DNA of 64,000 bases, taken from contig JAOATL010000024.1 in assembly GCA_030158125.1 (NCBI GenBank), positions 336,709 through 400,708 of the forward strand, written 5' to 3'. This stretch comes from Limnohabitans sp. (GTDB lineage Bacteria > Pseudomonadota > Gammaproteobacteria > Burkholderiales > Burkholderiaceae_C). Under the pieces are notes generated by a model that did no database searches, was not told where the DNA came from, and saw only the letters and a program-made list of their open reading frames with translations. A program made the position numbers and the translations under genes. Below, piece after piece: positions 44,274 to 54,937 of this stretch (position 1 is its first letter; each line of letters begins with the position of its first letter).

Positions 44274-45428
44274 TTATTGACCCACTTTGGCGGCGGTATC
44301 AGCCCGCAGTGTGAAGGTTTGACCGTCCTTCAATGAGCTGCCAGAGTTGCGCAGCACCTTGTCGCCAGCGGCCAAACCAGATGTGACGACCCATTCGCCC
44401 AAGCGAGTGTCGCGGTCACCCAATTGAATGGCGCGTTTCACAATTTTGGTGCCATCTAAAACCCAGGCAAAGACCTTGTCACCTTCACGCCGCAAGCTGC
44501 TCTCGGAAATCATGACGGCTGGCTTGGTGAGTGTTTCCACCACGCCTTCAGCATACAGGCCCACCACCGGCGGGCGGTCTTTGCTGTTGATTTCCACAAT
44601 GACAGAAACTTGGCGGGTGATGGGATTGGCCGCACTATCGATGCGCTTGACGATACCGCGGCTGCCCAGTTGGTCACCACTTTGTGCCACGCCATTGATG
44701 CGAAAGCTGACACGCTGTCCCACTTTGAGCACGCCCATTTGATCGGCAGACACTTGACCTTCAAAGCGCATGCTGCTGGGATCGATCACTTGGATCAACT
44801 CTTTACCGATTTGGGCTGTGTCGCCTGCAGACGCTTTGCGCGCACTGACCACCCCATTGAATGGGGCGCGCACTTCTGTGCGTTCCAATTGTTGTTTGGC
44901 CGCGGCTACGCGTGCTTTGCTGGCCACATGTTCGCTTTGCGCCGCATTGCGCTTGACCTCAGATTCTTCGAGGCCCTGCATGGACACCATGCCCTGGGCT
45001 TGCAATGATTTGATGCGTTGGAATTGGCGTTCGGCACCGTCCAGCGATTGGGCGGCTGCACGCAAGGATTCTTGTGCTGAGCTGAGGTTGTCACGCAACA
45101 CACTGCCGTCTAGGGTGACCAGCAAATCACCTTTGCGAACGGGCTCGCCATTCTCCTTGTGGACCTTGACCACCATGGCGCTGACTTCGGCGCGTAAATC
45201 GGCGCGCAATTCGGGTTGCAATGAGCCAGAAATGACGGGGCCAGTGCCGTGCTCTGAGGTGCCCAGTTGCAAGATGTCTTCGTTGCCCAAGCTGAGCGCC
45301 AGGCTTTCAACTGCCTTGTCGGCACTGACATCGGGTTTTTGACAAGCCACCAAAGTGCTACCAATGCACACGCAGGCAATCAAAGACAAAGCAAAGGGAT
45401 AACGACCCAAACGAGGGGAACGCAGCAT
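44274..45428 (-). CDS. RND efflux periplasmic adaptor (lipoprotein)
   Basis: 384 residues. The N-terminus has a lipobox STLVACQK, so it is anchored by a lipid to the inner membrane. The adaptor core follows: VHKENGEPVRKGDLLVTLDG (lipoyl half-motif), a hairpin helix around LQAQGMVSMQGLEESEVKRN, TEVRAPFNGVVSARKASAGD (second half) and beta-barrel and proximal domains. It links the RND pump to an outer-membrane channel encoded elsewhere. Confidence 0.92.
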   Translation of the reverse strand: MLRSPRLGRYPFALSLIACVCIGSTLVACQKPDVSADKAVESLALSLGNEDILQLGTSEHGTGPVISGSLQPELRADLRAEVSAMVVKVHKENGEPVRKGDLLVTLDGSVLRDNLSSAQESLRAAAQSLDGAERQFQRIKSLQAQGMVSMQGLEESEVKRNAAQSEHVASKARVAAAKQQLERTEVRAPFNGVVSARKASAGDTAQIGKELIQVIDPSSMRFEGQVSADQMGVLKVGQRVSFRINGVAQSGDQLGSRGIVKRIDSAANPITRQVSVIVEINSKDRPPVVGLYAEGVVETLTKPAVMISESSLRREGDKVFAWVLDGTKIVKRAIQLGDRDTRLGEWVVTSGLAAGDKVLRNSGSSLKDGQTFTLRADTAAKVGQ

Positions 45429-45489
45429 GGGAACTCCGAATAGGAAAAAAGTTCCCGAATTACATCATGAAAAGTTATTTTCTGGCTGT

Positions 45490-46392
45490 TTATAGGCTTG
45501 TTCGAAGGGACCAAATTTCGGGGAACAAGACCACGTCCAACATCTTTCGCAGGTAACTCACGCCGCCTGTACCGCCTGTGCCACGTTTGAAGCCAATCAC
45601 ACGCTCCACGGTGGTGAGGTGCCTGAAGCGCCACAGTCTGAATGCATCCTCCAAATCGGCCAGTTCCTCACCCAGTTGATACAAGTCCCAGTGTTGTTTG
45701 TGGTTGCGGTAAACCACCAGCCAGGCGTCTTCTACGTGAGGGTTGGCGGCATAGGGCTGGCGCCAGTCTCGGTCAAGGTAATTGGCAGGGACGGGCAATC
45801 CACGGCGGGCCAAGAGTTTCAAGCTCACGTCGTACAAAGATGGCGCGATATAGGCCTTCTCGACAATGTCATGCAGATCGGGGCGATGCGCATGGGGCAT
45901 GAGCATGGCCGCATTTTTATTGCCCATCGAGAATTCAATGCAACGGTATTGCCAACTTTGAAAACCACTGGATTGGGCCAAATAAGGCCGGATGGCGCTG
46001 TACTCTGGCGGTGTCATGGTGGCCAAGACATCCCAGGCATGCACCAGTTGCGCCATGATCTGCGACACGCGTGCCAACATCTTGAAGGCGTCAGGCAAAT
46101 CGTCTTGTTCAATGTGTTGAATGGCTGCGGTCAATTCGTGCAGCATGAGCTTCATCCACAGCTCGCTGGTTTGGTGCTGCACGATGAACAACATTTCGTT
46201 GTGATCGGGCGACAGCGGCTTTTGCGCATTCAAGATGGCGTCGAGTTGCAAGTAATCGCCGTAGCTCATCGATTGGCTGAAATCCAATTGTGCTTTCTCG
46301 TCACGCACAATTTGAGCGGTGCTTGCATCACCAGTGAGGTCTGACGACGAGGCCGCTGAAGAAGCGCCGGGGTTGAAGGGGCATCCAGACAT
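45490..46392 (-). CDS. kynA: Tryptophan 2,3-dioxygenase
   Basis: 300 residues. Typical blocks are [57 protein letters not shown] and the C-terminal [20 protein letters not shown] with GVSYLRKML. The conserved histidines for haem are within HQTSELW and [11 protein letters not shown]. It opens the indole ring of L-tryptophan to N-formylkynurenine. Third gene of the kynBUA operon, 18 bases after kynU. Confidence 0.96.
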   Translation of the reverse strand: MSGCPFNPGASSAASSSDLTGDASTAQIVRDEKAQLDFSQSMSYGDYLQLDAILNAQKPLSPDHNEMLFIVQHQTSELWMKLMLHELTAAIQHIEQDDLPDAFKMLARVSQIMAQLVHAWDVLATMTPPEYSAIRPYLAQSSGFQSWQYRCIEFSMGNKNAAMLMPHAHRPDLHDIVEKAYIAPSLYDVSLKLLARRGLPVPANYLDRDWRQPYAANPHVEDAWLVVYRNHKQHWDLYQLGEELADLEDAFRLWRFRHLTTVERVIGFKRGTGGTGGVSYLRKMLDVVLFPEIWSLRTSL

Positions 46393-46410
46393 GGTGGGTA
46401 CTTTCAGGTT

Positions 46411-47697
46411 TCAGGTCACGGCGTGTTTTTGAGAGAAGCGGGCTTGCTGCCACTCTTGCGTGTCCATCACTTCTTTCAAGTGACGCACGGCATGCCACAC
46501 ATCGGCATGGCCTAAGTACAAAGGTGTCAGTCCAAATCGCAGAATGTCTGGGTGTTGCTTGCCATCGCCCGCTCTGTAGTCGCCAATGACGCCCCGTGCA
46601 ATGAGGGCTTGCACAATGGCATAGGCGCCTTCGGCGCGAGTCAAACTCACTTGCGAACCGCGCAAGTTGTCTTGCTCGGGGGTGGCCATGCCAAAGCCAT
46701 GCTCGCTCAATTGGGTTTTGACCAAGTGCATGAAGAGGCCTGTGAGGGCCAGTGATTTTTGGCGAAGAGCCTTCATGCCGCCCAGCTTTTCTGCTTCCAA
46801 AAACGCGTCCAAGCCTGTGTCGAGTGCCGTCAAACTCAAGATGGGCTGAGTACCACATTGATAACGGGTGATACCTGCGGCGGGTTTGTAATCGGGTGTG
46901 AATTCAAAGGGCGCTGCATGGCCCCACCAGCCCGTAAGGGGTTGCCAAAAGCGATCGGTGTGTTTGGGGTTGACCCATACAAAGGCAGGTGCACCAGGGC
47001 CACCATTCAGGTACTTGTAGCCGCAACCGACCGCAAAGTCGGCATGGCTGCCATTTAAATCGACAGGCACGGCACCTGCGCTGTGTGCCAAATCCCAAAC
47101 TGTTAATGCGCCAACGGCGTGCGCTTTTGCGGTCATGTCTTGCATATTGAGCATGGCACCCGTACGGTAATTCACATGCGTCAACATCAACACAGCCACG
47201 TCCTTTTGGAGGGCTGTTTGAAGTTCTTCGGCTTCGACCAGTTTGAGTTGATAGCCGCGCTCTTTGCACAGCGCTTCTGCAATGTAGAGATCGGTTGGAA
47301 AGTTGGTGCGCTCACTCAGGATGATGTTTTTTTCGGGGTGATCTGCCTTGGCAATGGACAAGGCCGCGCTGAGGACTTTGAACAAGTTGATGGAGGTACT
47401 GTCGGCCGCCACCACTTCATCATCTTGGGCGCCAATCAGTTTGGCAATTTTGTTGCCGACTTTGAGGGGCAGTTGAAACCAACCTGCAGTGTTCCAGCTT
47501 TTGATCAGGTCAGTGCCCCATTCTTGCGTTACCGCTTGCGCAACGCGCGATGGCGTGGCTTTGGGCAAGACCCCCAAAGAGTTGCCATCCAAATAAATGA
47601 CGCCGTCGGGCAATTGAAACAAATCTCGCAGAGAACGCAAGGGGTCTTGTTGGTCTAAGGCTTGGCATTCTGAAAGGGTTTGGGGTGTCATGTTCAA
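46411..47697 (-). CDS. kynU: Kynureninase
   Basis: 428 residues, PLP fold type I. It shows IYLDGNSLGVLPKATPSRVA, LTHVNYRTGAMLNM, TVWDLAHSAGAVPVDLNGSH and the PLP lysine in FAVGCGYKYLNGGPGAPAFV. It cleaves L-kynurenine to anthranilate and L-alanine. Its start overlaps the kynB stop (ATGA at 47697-47694). Confidence 0.97.
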   Translation of the reverse strand: MNMTPQTLSECQALDQQDPLRSLRDLFQLPDGVIYLDGNSLGVLPKATPSRVAQAVTQEWGTDLIKSWNTAGWFQLPLKVGNKIAKLIGAQDDEVVAADSTSINLFKVLSAALSIAKADHPEKNIILSERTNFPTDLYIAEALCKERGYQLKLVEAEELQTALQKDVAVLMLTHVNYRTGAMLNMQDMTAKAHAVGALTVWDLAHSAGAVPVDLNGSHADFAVGCGYKYLNGGPGAPAFVWVNPKHTDRFWQPLTGWWGHAAPFEFTPDYKPAAGITRYQCGTQPILSLTALDTGLDAFLEAEKLGGMKALRQKSLALTGLFMHLVKTQLSEHGFGMATPEQDNLRGSQVSLTRAEGAYAIVQALIARGVIGDYRAGDGKQHPDILRFGLTPLYLGHADVWHAVRHLKEVMDTQEWQQARFSQKHAVT

Positions 47698-48320
47698 AGT
47701 TCTCGGAGGATGGCGCGAACCGGGCTGGCGTCCGCGTTCATAAGTTTGAGGGGCAGGGCAATCAGTTCGTAATCGCCTTCTTGAATGTTGTCTAGCTGCA
47801 AGTTCTCCAACACGCGCATGTTGCGAAGGCGGATGACTTGGTGGCTGTCTAAAGTCTTGCTATTGGCGGGATCAATGCTGGCGCTGTCGATCCCAATCAG
47901 TTTCACGCCTAGATCTGCCAAGGCCATTAAGGTCTCGGGGGCAAAGGCCGTGAGTTGGGTGTCGAAATGATCGACTGGAAAAGTTTGATAAGTCCTGACC
48001 AATACCCGCTCGGGCAGGTCTTGAAGTCGATGGGCCAGATGTTGCAGGGTGATCAGCGGCCCAAGGTTGATGGCGTGAATGACTCTGCAAGGTCCGATGA
48101 AAGTGTGCAAATCAACTTGGCCAATGGCCACGCCTGATGGGTCGTAGTGCAAAGGCGCATCAGCGTGCGAACCCACGTGGGGCGACAACGTGATGGCGCT
48201 CACATTGACGGGACATTCGTCAGAAATTTGCGCGGACCAATTCAATTGGAAAGGCGTGTCGCCCGGAAAGACCGGGCTACCAACATCGATGGGTGGGGAA
48301 ATGTCCCAAATTTTTTTCAT
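47694..48320 (-). CDS. kynB: Kynurenine formamidase (arylformamidase)
   Basis: 208 residues from ATG 48320; longer readings run into the modB promoter region. KynB family blocks are WDISPPIDVGSPVFPGDTPF, ISLS-like VSAITLSPHVGSHADAPLHY (metal-binding HxGxHxDAP) and LIGIDSASIDP. It hydrolyses N-formylkynurenine to kynurenine and formate. First gene of the operon that turns tryptophan into anthranilate; divergent from modB. Confidence 0.95.
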   Translation of the reverse strand: MKKIWDISPPIDVGSPVFPGDTPFQLNWSAQISDECPVNVSAITLSPHVGSHADAPLHYDPSGVAIGQVDLHTFIGPCRVIHAINLGPLITLQHLAHRLQDLPERVLVRTYQTFPVDHFDTQLTAFAPETLMALADLGVKLIGIDSASIDPANSKTLDSHQVIRLRNMRVLENLQLDNIQEGDYELIALPLKLMNADASPVRAILREL

Positions 48321-48428
48321 GAGGCGCAAAGATAGCGCGCTCTCGAATTTATGGTGTCGGTTATATCCAACAAATGCACAAATATCTCGCTTCAGACGCC
48401 TATTGCAGTTCGTCGTAAACTTGCCAGC

Positions 48429-49109
48429 ATGATTTTGACGCCTGATTCTTGGCAAGCCATCCAATTGACCGTGGCTTTGGCCACTTCAACCACCGTGATC
48501 TTGCTGATCTTGGCTACGCCGTTGGCTTGGTGGCTGTCGCAAACGCAGTCTGCATGGCGCGCACCTGTTCATGCGCTCGTGACCCTGCCCTTGGTGCTGC
48601 CGCCTTCCGTTTTGGGTTTTTATTTGCTCATTGTGATGGGGCCCCAAGGACCCTTGGGTCAATTGACGCAAGCAATGGGCTGGGGTGTTTTGTCCTTCAC
48701 TTTCACCGGCTTGTTGATCGGCTCTATTTTGTTTTCTTTGCCATTTGCCGTGCAGCCTTTGCAACACGCTTTCGATGCCATTGGTTCAAGACCGATGGAA
48801 GTAGCGGCCACGTTGCGGGCCAGCCCCCTCGATGCTTTCTTTTCAGTGGCCTTGCCTTTGGCCAAGCCCGGCATGGTGACGGCTGCTATTTTGAGCTTTG
48901 CGCATACCGTGGGTGAGTTTGGTGTGGTGCTGATGATTGGCGGCAATATTCCTGGCAAGACTCGTGTGGTGTCGACAGAAATTTATGGCCATGTTGAGGC
49001 CATGGAATATGCGCAAGCGCATGTGTTGGCAGCAGGGATGTTGGCCTTCTCATTCGTGGTGTTGTTGGTGTTGGCTTTGATGAACCGTCGTCAACGGCAG
49101 GTGGTATGA
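48429..49109 (+). CDS. modB: Molybdate ABC transporter permease
   Basis: 226 residues from ATG 48429. Membrane protein with the permease EAA loop [20 protein letters not shown] followed by [20 protein letters not shown] and [19 protein letters not shown], as in ModB. It overlaps modC by ATGA. A modA gene, normally in front of modB, is absent; the upstream neighbour is divergent kynB. A weak GTTATAT half-site (48360) may be part of a ModE box. Confidence 0.92.
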   Translation: MILTPDSWQAIQLTVALATSTTVILLILATPLAWWLSQTQSAWRAPVHALVTLPLVLPPSVLGFYLLIVMGPQGPLGQLTQAMGWGVLSFTFTGLLIGSILFSLPFAVQPLQHAFDAIGSRPMEVAATLRASPLDAFFSVALPLAKPGMVTAAILSFAHTVGEFGVVLMIGGNIPGKTRVVSTEIYGHVEAMEYAQAHVLAAGMLAFSFVVLLVLALMNRRQRQVV

Positions 49110-50203
49110 ACAGCATTCACCTGCAAATTCAATTGAACCGTTCAGCTTTCATGTTGGACGTCGACCTGCAATTGCCGGGGCAGGGCATCACCGCTATTTT
49201 GGGTGCTTCAGGGTCTGGCAAAACAACATTGCTGCGGACTGTTGGTGGTTTAGAAAAAAATCAGCAAGGTCGCATTCAAATTGGCGCGCACGTTTGGCAA
49301 GACACGCAGCAGGGCATTGACTTGCCTACCTGGCAACGGCCCTTGGGCTATGTGTTTCAAGAATCAAGCTTGTTGCCTCATCTCACTGTGAGTGACAACT
49401 TGAACTTCGGCTTGAAGCGCGCATTGAAGACTTCAGGCAATGCGCAGCCTGATGCAGCCAAAGCACTGCAAGCCTCCATCGAGCTCTTGGGTATTGGCAA
49501 TTTGCTACAACGCATGCCTGATCAGCTTTCTGGCGGAGAGCGTCAGCGCGTCGCCATTGCCAGGGCCATTGCCATGCAACCTCAATTGCTGTTGATGGAC
49601 GAGCCCTTGGCATCACTGGATGCAGCGCGTCGCCAAGAGATTTTTCCTTGGCTTTCAAAGCTGCGTGATGAACTCAAGATGCCGATGTTGTACGTCACGC
49701 ATTCAGCAGATGAAGTCGCACGTTTGGCAGACCATTTGGTGGTGCTCGACAAGGGGAATGTCAAAGCGCAAGGTCCGGTGAGTGCCGTGCTGACGCAGGT
49801 GGTGAACCCTGTTGTGGTGGGTGAAGATGCTGGCGCCTTGATTGCAGGGCACATTGGCCAGGTGGATAAGCAATGGCATTTGTCGCGCATCGACTTTGAG
49901 GGCGGTTGTGTTTGGATGCGCGATGCAGGGCTGCCTGTCGGCAAAGCGGTGCGCATTCGCATCTTGGCGCGTGATGTCAGTTTGGCCACGTCCGAGCCAC
50001 AAAACACCAGCATTCAAAACCAGCTGCGTGGAACCATTCAAAGCATCACGCCCGATGCGCATCCGTCGCAGGTGCTGGTGGTTTTGAAGTGCGGCGCTGA
50101 AGAGGTGATGGCCCGGGTCACAAAGCGTGCGGTGGACGAGCTAGGCCTGCTGGTAGGCCAGCCAGTGTGGGCGCAAGTGAAGTCTGTGGCTCTGGTGGCT
50201 TGA
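49106..50203 (+). CDS. modC: Molybdate ABC transporter ATP-binding protein
   Basis: 365 residues. Walker [18 protein letters not shown]-loop [12 protein letters not shown], signature [16 protein letters not shown], Walker [13 protein letters not shown] and switch His in [13 protein letters not shown]-terminal molybdate-binding MOP/TOBE domain (about 290-365, [29 protein letters not shown]) is typical of ModC. It powers uptake through ModB. Confidence 0.93.
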   Translation: MNSIHLQIQLNRSAFMLDVDLQLPGQGITAILGASGSGKTTLLRTVGGLEKNQQGRIQIGAHVWQDTQQGIDLPTWQRPLGYVFQESSLLPHLTVSDNLNFGLKRALKTSGNAQPDAAKALQASIELLGIGNLLQRMPDQLSGGERQRVAIARAIAMQPQLLLMDEPLASLDAARRQEIFPWLSKLRDELKMPMLYVTHSADEVARLADHLVVLDKGNVKAQGPVSAVLTQVVNPVVVGEDAGALIAGHIGQVDKQWHLSRIDFEGGCVWMRDAGLPVGKAVRIRILARDVSLATSEPQNTSIQNQLRGTIQSITPDAHPSQVLVVLKCGAEEVMARVTKRAVDELGLLVGQPVWAQVKSVALVA

Positions 50204-50212
50204 GCAGTCAAA

Positions 50213-50614
50213 TTAGATGGCCTCAAACCAGTTTTCAAGTTTGAGTTTTGGTACACGCACAAACTCTTTGATGTTGTGGGTCACCAACGTGCCGTCAATG
50301 CTCAGGGCATGTGCTGCAATCAAGCTGTCCATGGGTCCTACCGACAGGCCTTGTTTTTCTAATGAAGCTCGCAGATCTGCATAAAACCAGAGGCACTGGC
50401 TGTCGAATGGAAGAATCTGCATTGGCGCCAAAAACATGTCTAGAGCTTTTCGATTCTTGTCAGACCCGGATTTGGCCACGCCATATGCTAATTCGGAAGC
50501 AGCAATGCTGCTAATACCGACTTCGCCGGCTTTGTACTTGCGGAATCTTTCGAGTACGTTGGGAGGTCGATTGTTGATGATGTAGATACACGTGTTGGTG
50601 TCTAGCAAAATCAC
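50213..50614 (-). CDS. vapC: VapC-type PIN-domain toxin
   Basis: 133 residues. PIN acidic residues lie in MILLDTNTCIYII (Asp), SSIAASELAYGV (Glu) and GPMDSLIAAHAL (Asp), followed by LVTHNIKEFVRVP. VapC toxins cut tRNA or rRNA when not bound by VapB. Its start overlaps the vapB stop (ATGA at 50614-50611). Confidence 0.94.
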   Translation of the reverse strand: MILLDTNTCIYIINNRPPNVLERFRKYKAGEVGISSIAASELAYGVAKSGSDKNRKALDMFLAPMQILPFDSQCLWFYADLRASLEKQGLSVGPMDSLIAAHALSIDGTLVTHNIKEFVRVPKLKLENWFEAI

Positions 50615-50844
50615 AATAAAACCTCAGGGCGAATTTGATGTTCAGGCTGCTGTCGCTCTATCTTGAAGTCTGGCTCGAAAGCGTTCAATGCCACTTCAAT
50701 CGTGACCCAGGGATCTTCGATTGGCATCAATAAAACGCCTTCACCCACACGTTTGATCACGACTTCTTTGGCATTGAATCGGTATTCCTTTGGGAGGCGA
50801 ACAGCCTGACTGCGTCCCGTCTGAAATATTTTTGCAATGTCCAT
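50611..50844 (-). CDS. vapB: VapB-type antitoxin
   Basis: 77 residues. The N-terminal AbrB/SpoVT swapped-hairpin domain reads MDIAKIFQTGRSQAVRLPKE, YRFNAKEVVIKRVGEGVLLM; the C-terminal 30 residues are the toxin-binding tail. It neutralises VapC and represses the pair by binding palindromes upstream. Confidence 0.93.
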   Translation of the reverse strand: MDIAKIFQTGRSQAVRLPKEYRFNAKEVVIKRVGEGVLLMPIEDPWVTIEVALNAFEPDFKIERQQPEHQIRPEVLL

Positions 50845-50872
50845 GTTGGCTCCTGTGGGTGTTCATTGTTGG

Positions 50873-50899
50873 TATATATCAATGATATGCATCATATGT
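50873..50899. promoter_or_regulatory. Palindromic operator of vapBC
   Basis: Two adjoining palindromes: ATATCA-A-TGATAT (50876-50888) and ATATG-CAT-CATAT (50885-50897), just upstream of vapB. AbrB-type antitoxins bind such paired AT-rich palindromes. A similar TATATGACGTATATGC lies at about 50952, closer to sbp. Confidence 0.6.
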
Positions 50900-51039
50900 C
50901 ACTTCACTTGAAGTCGGCCATACATTGCCTTGCTATGTCATCTTTATATGACGTATATGCATAAACAAACAACAAATGATTCGTTTGAGTTTTGAAGAAG
51001 GGCTTGGACAATCGCGTCCTCACTCTTTTGAGACGCATC

Positions 51040-52032
51040 ATGAACAAAATCAAATCCATTGCCGCCGCCACCTTGCTGGCCGTTTCTGGCCTCAACGTTT
51101 CAGCCCAAACTTTGCTGAATGCCTCCTATGACGTGGCCCGCGAGTTTTACAAAGACTACAACGCCGCGTTCGTTGCCAATTACAAAAAGACCACGGGCAA
51201 AGACATCAAGATTGACCAAGCCCACGGTGGTTCTAGTGCGCAAGCGCGTGCCGTGAATGATGGTTTGGATGCCGACGTTGTGACCATGAACACCACCACC
51301 GACATCGACTTTTTGGCCAGCAAAGGCATTGTGGCTGCAGATTGGAACAAGCGATTCCCACACAGCGCATCGCCCACCAGCTCCACCATGCTGTTCTTAA
51401 CGCGCAATGGCAACCCCAAAAACATCAAAGACTGGGACGACTTGATCAAGCCTGGCGTCCAAGTCATTGTGGTCAATCCTAAAACCGGTGGCAACGGCCG
51501 CATGGCCTATATGACGGCATGGGGATATGTGCGCAAAAAAGGTGGCAGCGAAGCAGACGCAGCAGCATTTGTGGCCAAGCTCTACAAAAACGTGCCTGTG
51601 TTGGCCAAGGGTGGCCGCGATGCCACCACCATCTTCTTGCAGCGCAACATCGGCGATGTGCTGGTGACGTTTGAGTCCGAAGTGATTTCTGTCGACAAAG
51701 AATTTGGTGCAGGCAAGGTCGATGCCATTCACCCCTCCATCAGCATCGTGGCTGAAAACCCAGTGGCCGTTGTAGAGCGCACTGTGGCTAAAAAGGGCAC
51801 AGGCGATTTGGCCAAGGCCTATTTGAACTACCTCTATTCCGATGAAGCGCAAGAGATTGCCGCCAAGCACGCCTTGCGTCCCAGCAATCCAGCCATCTTG
51901 AAAAAATACAGCAAGACCTTCAAGCCTTTGCAGTTGTTCACTGTGAATGAAGTGTTTGGCTCTTTCGCTGAAGCGCAAAAAGTGCACTTCAACGATGGCG
52001 GCCAGTTCGACAAGTTGTACACCGTTAAGTAA
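51040..52032 (+). CDS. sbp: Sulfate ABC transporter periplasmic binding protein
   Basis: 330 residues from ATG 51040 with a signal peptide cut near NVSAQTLLNA. Sbp/CysP blocks: LLNASYDVAREFYKDYNAAF, DQAHGGSSAQARAV, ADVVTMNTTTDIDFLA, VVNPKTGGNGRMAYMTAWGY and GRDATTIFLQRNIGDVLVTF. It binds sulfate or thiosulfate in the periplasm for CysTWA, encoded right behind it. Confidence 0.95.
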   Translation: MNKIKSIAAATLLAVSGLNVSAQTLLNASYDVAREFYKDYNAAFVANYKKTTGKDIKIDQAHGGSSAQARAVNDGLDADVVTMNTTTDIDFLASKGIVAADWNKRFPHSASPTSSTMLFLTRNGNPKNIKDWDDLIKPGVQVIVVNPKTGGNGRMAYMTAWGYVRKKGGSEADAAAFVAKLYKNVPVLAKGGRDATTIFLQRNIGDVLVTFESEVISVDKEFGAGKVDAIHPSISIVAENPVAVVERTVAKKGTGDLAKAYLNYLYSDEAQEIAAKHALRPSNPAILKKYSKTFKPLQLFTVNEVFGSFAEAQKVHFNDGGQFDKLYTVK

Positions 52033-52035
52033 TTC

Positions 52036-52902
52036 ATGCTGTCTCGTTCCGCTGCGGCGGCGCCTGCCAAGCGCAGAGCGCCCGCCCGGGTTTTGCCCGG
52101 TTTCAACATCACCTTGGGGTACACCTTGATGTACCTCTGCTTGATTGTGCTCATTCCATTGTCAGCACTGGTGTTCAAAACGTTCACGCTCACGTGGGAT
52201 CAGTTTTGGTCCGCTGTCACAGGCCCTCGCGTGATGGCTTCTTACCGTCTTACCTTTGGTGCCTCTTTGATTGCGGCTTTGGTCAACGTGGTGTTTGGTT
52301 TGTTGGTGGCTTGGGTGCTGGTGCGTTATCAGTTCTTTGGCAAGAAAGTGGTTGACGCATTGGTCGATTTGCCATTTGCTTTGCCCACCGCAGTGGCTGG
52401 CATTGCTTTAACAGCCTTGTTGGCTGGCAATGGCTGGGTGGGGCAATACCTTGAGCCCCTTGGCATTCAGTTGGCCTTCAACCCCAACGGCATTGTGATT
52501 GCACTCATCTTCATTGGCTTGCCCTTCGTGGTGCGCACGGTTCAGCCTGTGCTTGAAGATGCAGAAAAAGAATTGGAAGAAGCGGCTACCTGTTTGGGCG
52601 CATCGCGTTGGCAAACATTTAGCAAGGTGATTTTTCCATCCATTGCACCTGCATTGCTCACAGGCTTTGCAATGGCTTTTGCACGCGGCATGGGCGAGTA
52701 TGGCTCGGTCATTTTCATTGCGGGCAACATGCCCATGGTTTCTGAAATCACGCCGCTCATCATCATTGGCAAATTAGAGCAATACGACTACGCGGGCGCT
52801 ACAGCAGTGGCCACAGTCATGTTGGTCATTTCGTTCATCTTGCTGTTGATCATCAATGGTTTGCAAGCCTGGCAGCGTCGTCACACAGGAGCGTCCGCAT
52901 GA
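52036..52902 (+). CDS. cysT: Sulfate ABC transporter permease CysT
   Basis: 288 residues with six membrane spans. It begins after sbp with a 3-base gap. The EAA loop is [20 protein letters not shown] followed by [20 protein letters not shown] and [15 protein letters not shown], as in CysT/CysU. ATGA overlap joins it to cysW. Confidence 0.95.
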   Translation: MLSRSAAAAPAKRRAPARVLPGFNITLGYTLMYLCLIVLIPLSALVFKTFTLTWDQFWSAVTGPRVMASYRLTFGASLIAALVNVVFGLLVAWVLVRYQFFGKKVVDALVDLPFALPTAVAGIALTALLAGNGWVGQYLEPLGIQLAFNPNGIVIALIFIGLPFVVRTVQPVLEDAEKELEEAATCLGASRWQTFSKVIFPSIAPALLTGFAMAFARGMGEYGSVIFIAGNMPMVSEITPLIIIGKLEQYDYAGATAVATVMLVISFILLLIINGLQAWQRRHTGASA

Positions 52903-53813
52903 GCTCTAATTTGATTCGCCGCGCAGAAGCTGGCACCACGGAATCTGCATGGGTGCGCTACACCCTCATTGGCATCACACTCGTCTTTTTGTTTTTGTTT
53001 TTGGTGTTGCCACTGGCCGCAGTTTTTGCTGAGGCCTTGCGCAAAGGCTTTGATGCCTATTGGGAAGCGCTTAAAGAGCCTGATGCCTGGTCCGCCATTC
53101 GCTTGACCTTGATCACAGCCCTGATCGCAGTGCCCCTGAATTTGGTGTTTGGCATCGCCGCTGCTTGGTGCATTGCCAAGTACGAATTCAGAGGTAAATC
53201 TGTGCTGACCACTTTGGTGGACTTGCCTTTCTCGGTGTCGCCTGTGGTGGCCGGTTTGGTCTATGTGCTAATGTTTGGCGCCCAAGGCTGGTTTGGCCCT
53301 TGGCTGCAAGAACACGACATCAAAATTATTTTTGCCGTGCCAGGCATTGTGTTGGCCACCGTGTTTGTCACCTTCCCTTTCATCGCGCGTGAATTGATTC
53401 CCCTCATGCAAGCACAAGGCAACGAAGAAGAGCAGGCGGCCATTGTGTTGGGCGCTACCGGCTGGCAAACCTTTTGGTACGTCACGCTGCCGAACATCAA
53501 GTGGGGTTTGATCTACGGCGTTATTTTGTGCAATGCACGCGCCATGGGTGAATTTGGTGCGGTGTCGGTGGTGTCGGGTCACATTCGCGGCCAGACCAAC
53601 ACCATGCCTTTGCACGTTGAGATTTTGTACAACGAATACCAGTCGGTGGCCGCCTTTGCGGTGGCGTCTTTGTTGGCCTTGCTGGCGCTGGTCACCTTGG
53701 TGATCAAGTCTGTGGCCGAGTGGCGCCACGAGCGCGAGATGAAAGCCATTGGTGATTTGTCACCAGAAAATACCAAGGCAGCGCCTGTGGGCGCCACAGT
53801 GAAAGCCGCTTGA
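52899..53813 (+). CDS. cysW: Sulfate ABC transporter permease CysW
   Basis: 304 residues. EAA loop [20 protein letters not shown] followed by [20 protein letters not shown] and [19 protein letters not shown] are typical of CysW. It pairs with CysT to form the membrane channel. Confidence 0.95.
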   Translation: MSSNLIRRAEAGTTESAWVRYTLIGITLVFLFLFLVLPLAAVFAEALRKGFDAYWEALKEPDAWSAIRLTLITALIAVPLNLVFGIAAAWCIAKYEFRGKSVLTTLVDLPFSVSPVVAGLVYVLMFGAQGWFGPWLQEHDIKIIFAVPGIVLATVFVTFPFIARELIPLMQAQGNEEEQAAIVLGATGWQTFWYVTLPNIKWGLIYGVILCNARAMGEFGAVSVVSGHIRGQTNTMPLHVEILYNEYQSVAAFAVASLLALLALVTLVIKSVAEWRHEREMKAIGDLSPENTKAAPVGATVKAA

Positions 53814-53834
53814 AGGCTGCAAGAAAGTATCCCT

Positions 53835-54920
53835 ATGAGCATCGAAATCAGAAACGTTCACAAACAGTTTGGCGACTTTCACGCTTTGCGTGATGTCAGC
53901 CTGGACATTGACTCTGGCGAGTTGGTCGCTTTGCTTGGCCCATCAGGCTGTGGCAAAACCACATTGCTGCGAATCATCGCTGGCTTGGAAACTGCCGACG
54001 CCGGCAGCATTGCCTTCAGCGGTGAAGACACCACCCACGTGCATGTGCGAGAGCGTCAAGTGGGTTTTGTGTTCCAACATTACGCCTTGTTCCGTCACAT
54101 GACCGTGTTCGAAAACGTCGCCTTTGGCCTGCGCATGAAACCGCGCAGTGTGCGTCCTTCAGAAGCGGTCATCAAGCAAAAAGTACACGATCTGTTGGGC
54201 TTGGTGCAACTCGATTGGCTGGCCGACCGTTACCCTTCGCAGCTTTCAGGGGGTCAACGTCAGCGCATTGCCTTGGCACGCGCCTTGGCTGTTGAGCCCA
54301 AAGTCTTGTTGCTCGATGAACCCTTTGGTGCCCTCGATGCCAAAGTGCGCAAAGAACTGCGCCGCTGGCTACGCCGTTTGCATGACGATTTGCATGTCAC
54401 CAGTATTTTTGTGACGCACGACCAAGAAGAAGCCCTGGAAGTGGCCGACCGAGTGGTGCTGATGAACAGCGGCCGTGTAGAACAAATTGGCTCGCCCCAA
54501 CAAGTGTGGGACCACCCCGCAAGCCCCTTTGTGTATGGCTTCTTGGGCGATGTTAACTTGTTCCATGGCCGCGCCCACGAAGGCGAAATGTTGATTGGAG
54601 GCGACAACGCAGTCAGCCTCAACAGTCCAGAGCACCAACACGTTCAAGACAGCAAAGCCTTTGCTTATGTACGCCCGCACGACATTGAAGTGAAGCGTTA
54701 CAGCACAGGCGATGCAGGCATCAAAGCCAAGCTGACGCGCGCCATTGTGGTGGGTCCCATTGCTCGCCTTGAATTTGAGCCGGTCGACCATCACGACTTT
54801 GCCAAAGACACCGTGATTGAGGCGCAATTGTCTGCCCATTTGTTTGCCGAACAGCATTACAAAGAAGGCGAGACCTTGGTGCTGACGCCCCGCAAGGCAC
54901 GTATCTTTGTTGAAAGCTAA
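53835..54920 (+). CDS. cysA: Sulfate ABC transporter ATP-binding protein CysA
   Basis: 361 residues. Walker [18 protein letters not shown]-loop [20 protein letters not shown], signature [16 protein letters not shown], Walker [13 protein letters not shown], switch VTHDQEEAL, and a C-terminal regulatory TOBE region ([28 protein letters not shown]). Last gene of the sulfate operon; the next start is 17 bases later. Confidence 0.95.
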   Translation: MSIEIRNVHKQFGDFHALRDVSLDIDSGELVALLGPSGCGKTTLLRIIAGLETADAGSIAFSGEDTTHVHVRERQVGFVFQHYALFRHMTVFENVAFGLRMKPRSVRPSEAVIKQKVHDLLGLVQLDWLADRYPSQLSGGQRQRIALARALAVEPKVLLLDEPFGALDAKVRKELRRWLRRLHDDLHVTSIFVTHDQEEALEVADRVVLMNSGRVEQIGSPQQVWDHPASPFVYGFLGDVNLFHGRAHEGEMLIGGDNAVSLNSPEHQHVQDSKAFAYVRPHDIEVKRYSTGDAGIKAKLTRAIVVGPIARLEFEPVDHHDFAKDTVIEAQLSAHLFAEQHYKEGETLVLTPRKARIFVES

Positions 54921-54937
54921 TCAGGCAAAATAAGGGC

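Noticed and set aside
48350..48380. ModE box upstream of modB
   Set aside because: Only one GTTATAT half-site is clear; the second half is too degenerate to claim a site.
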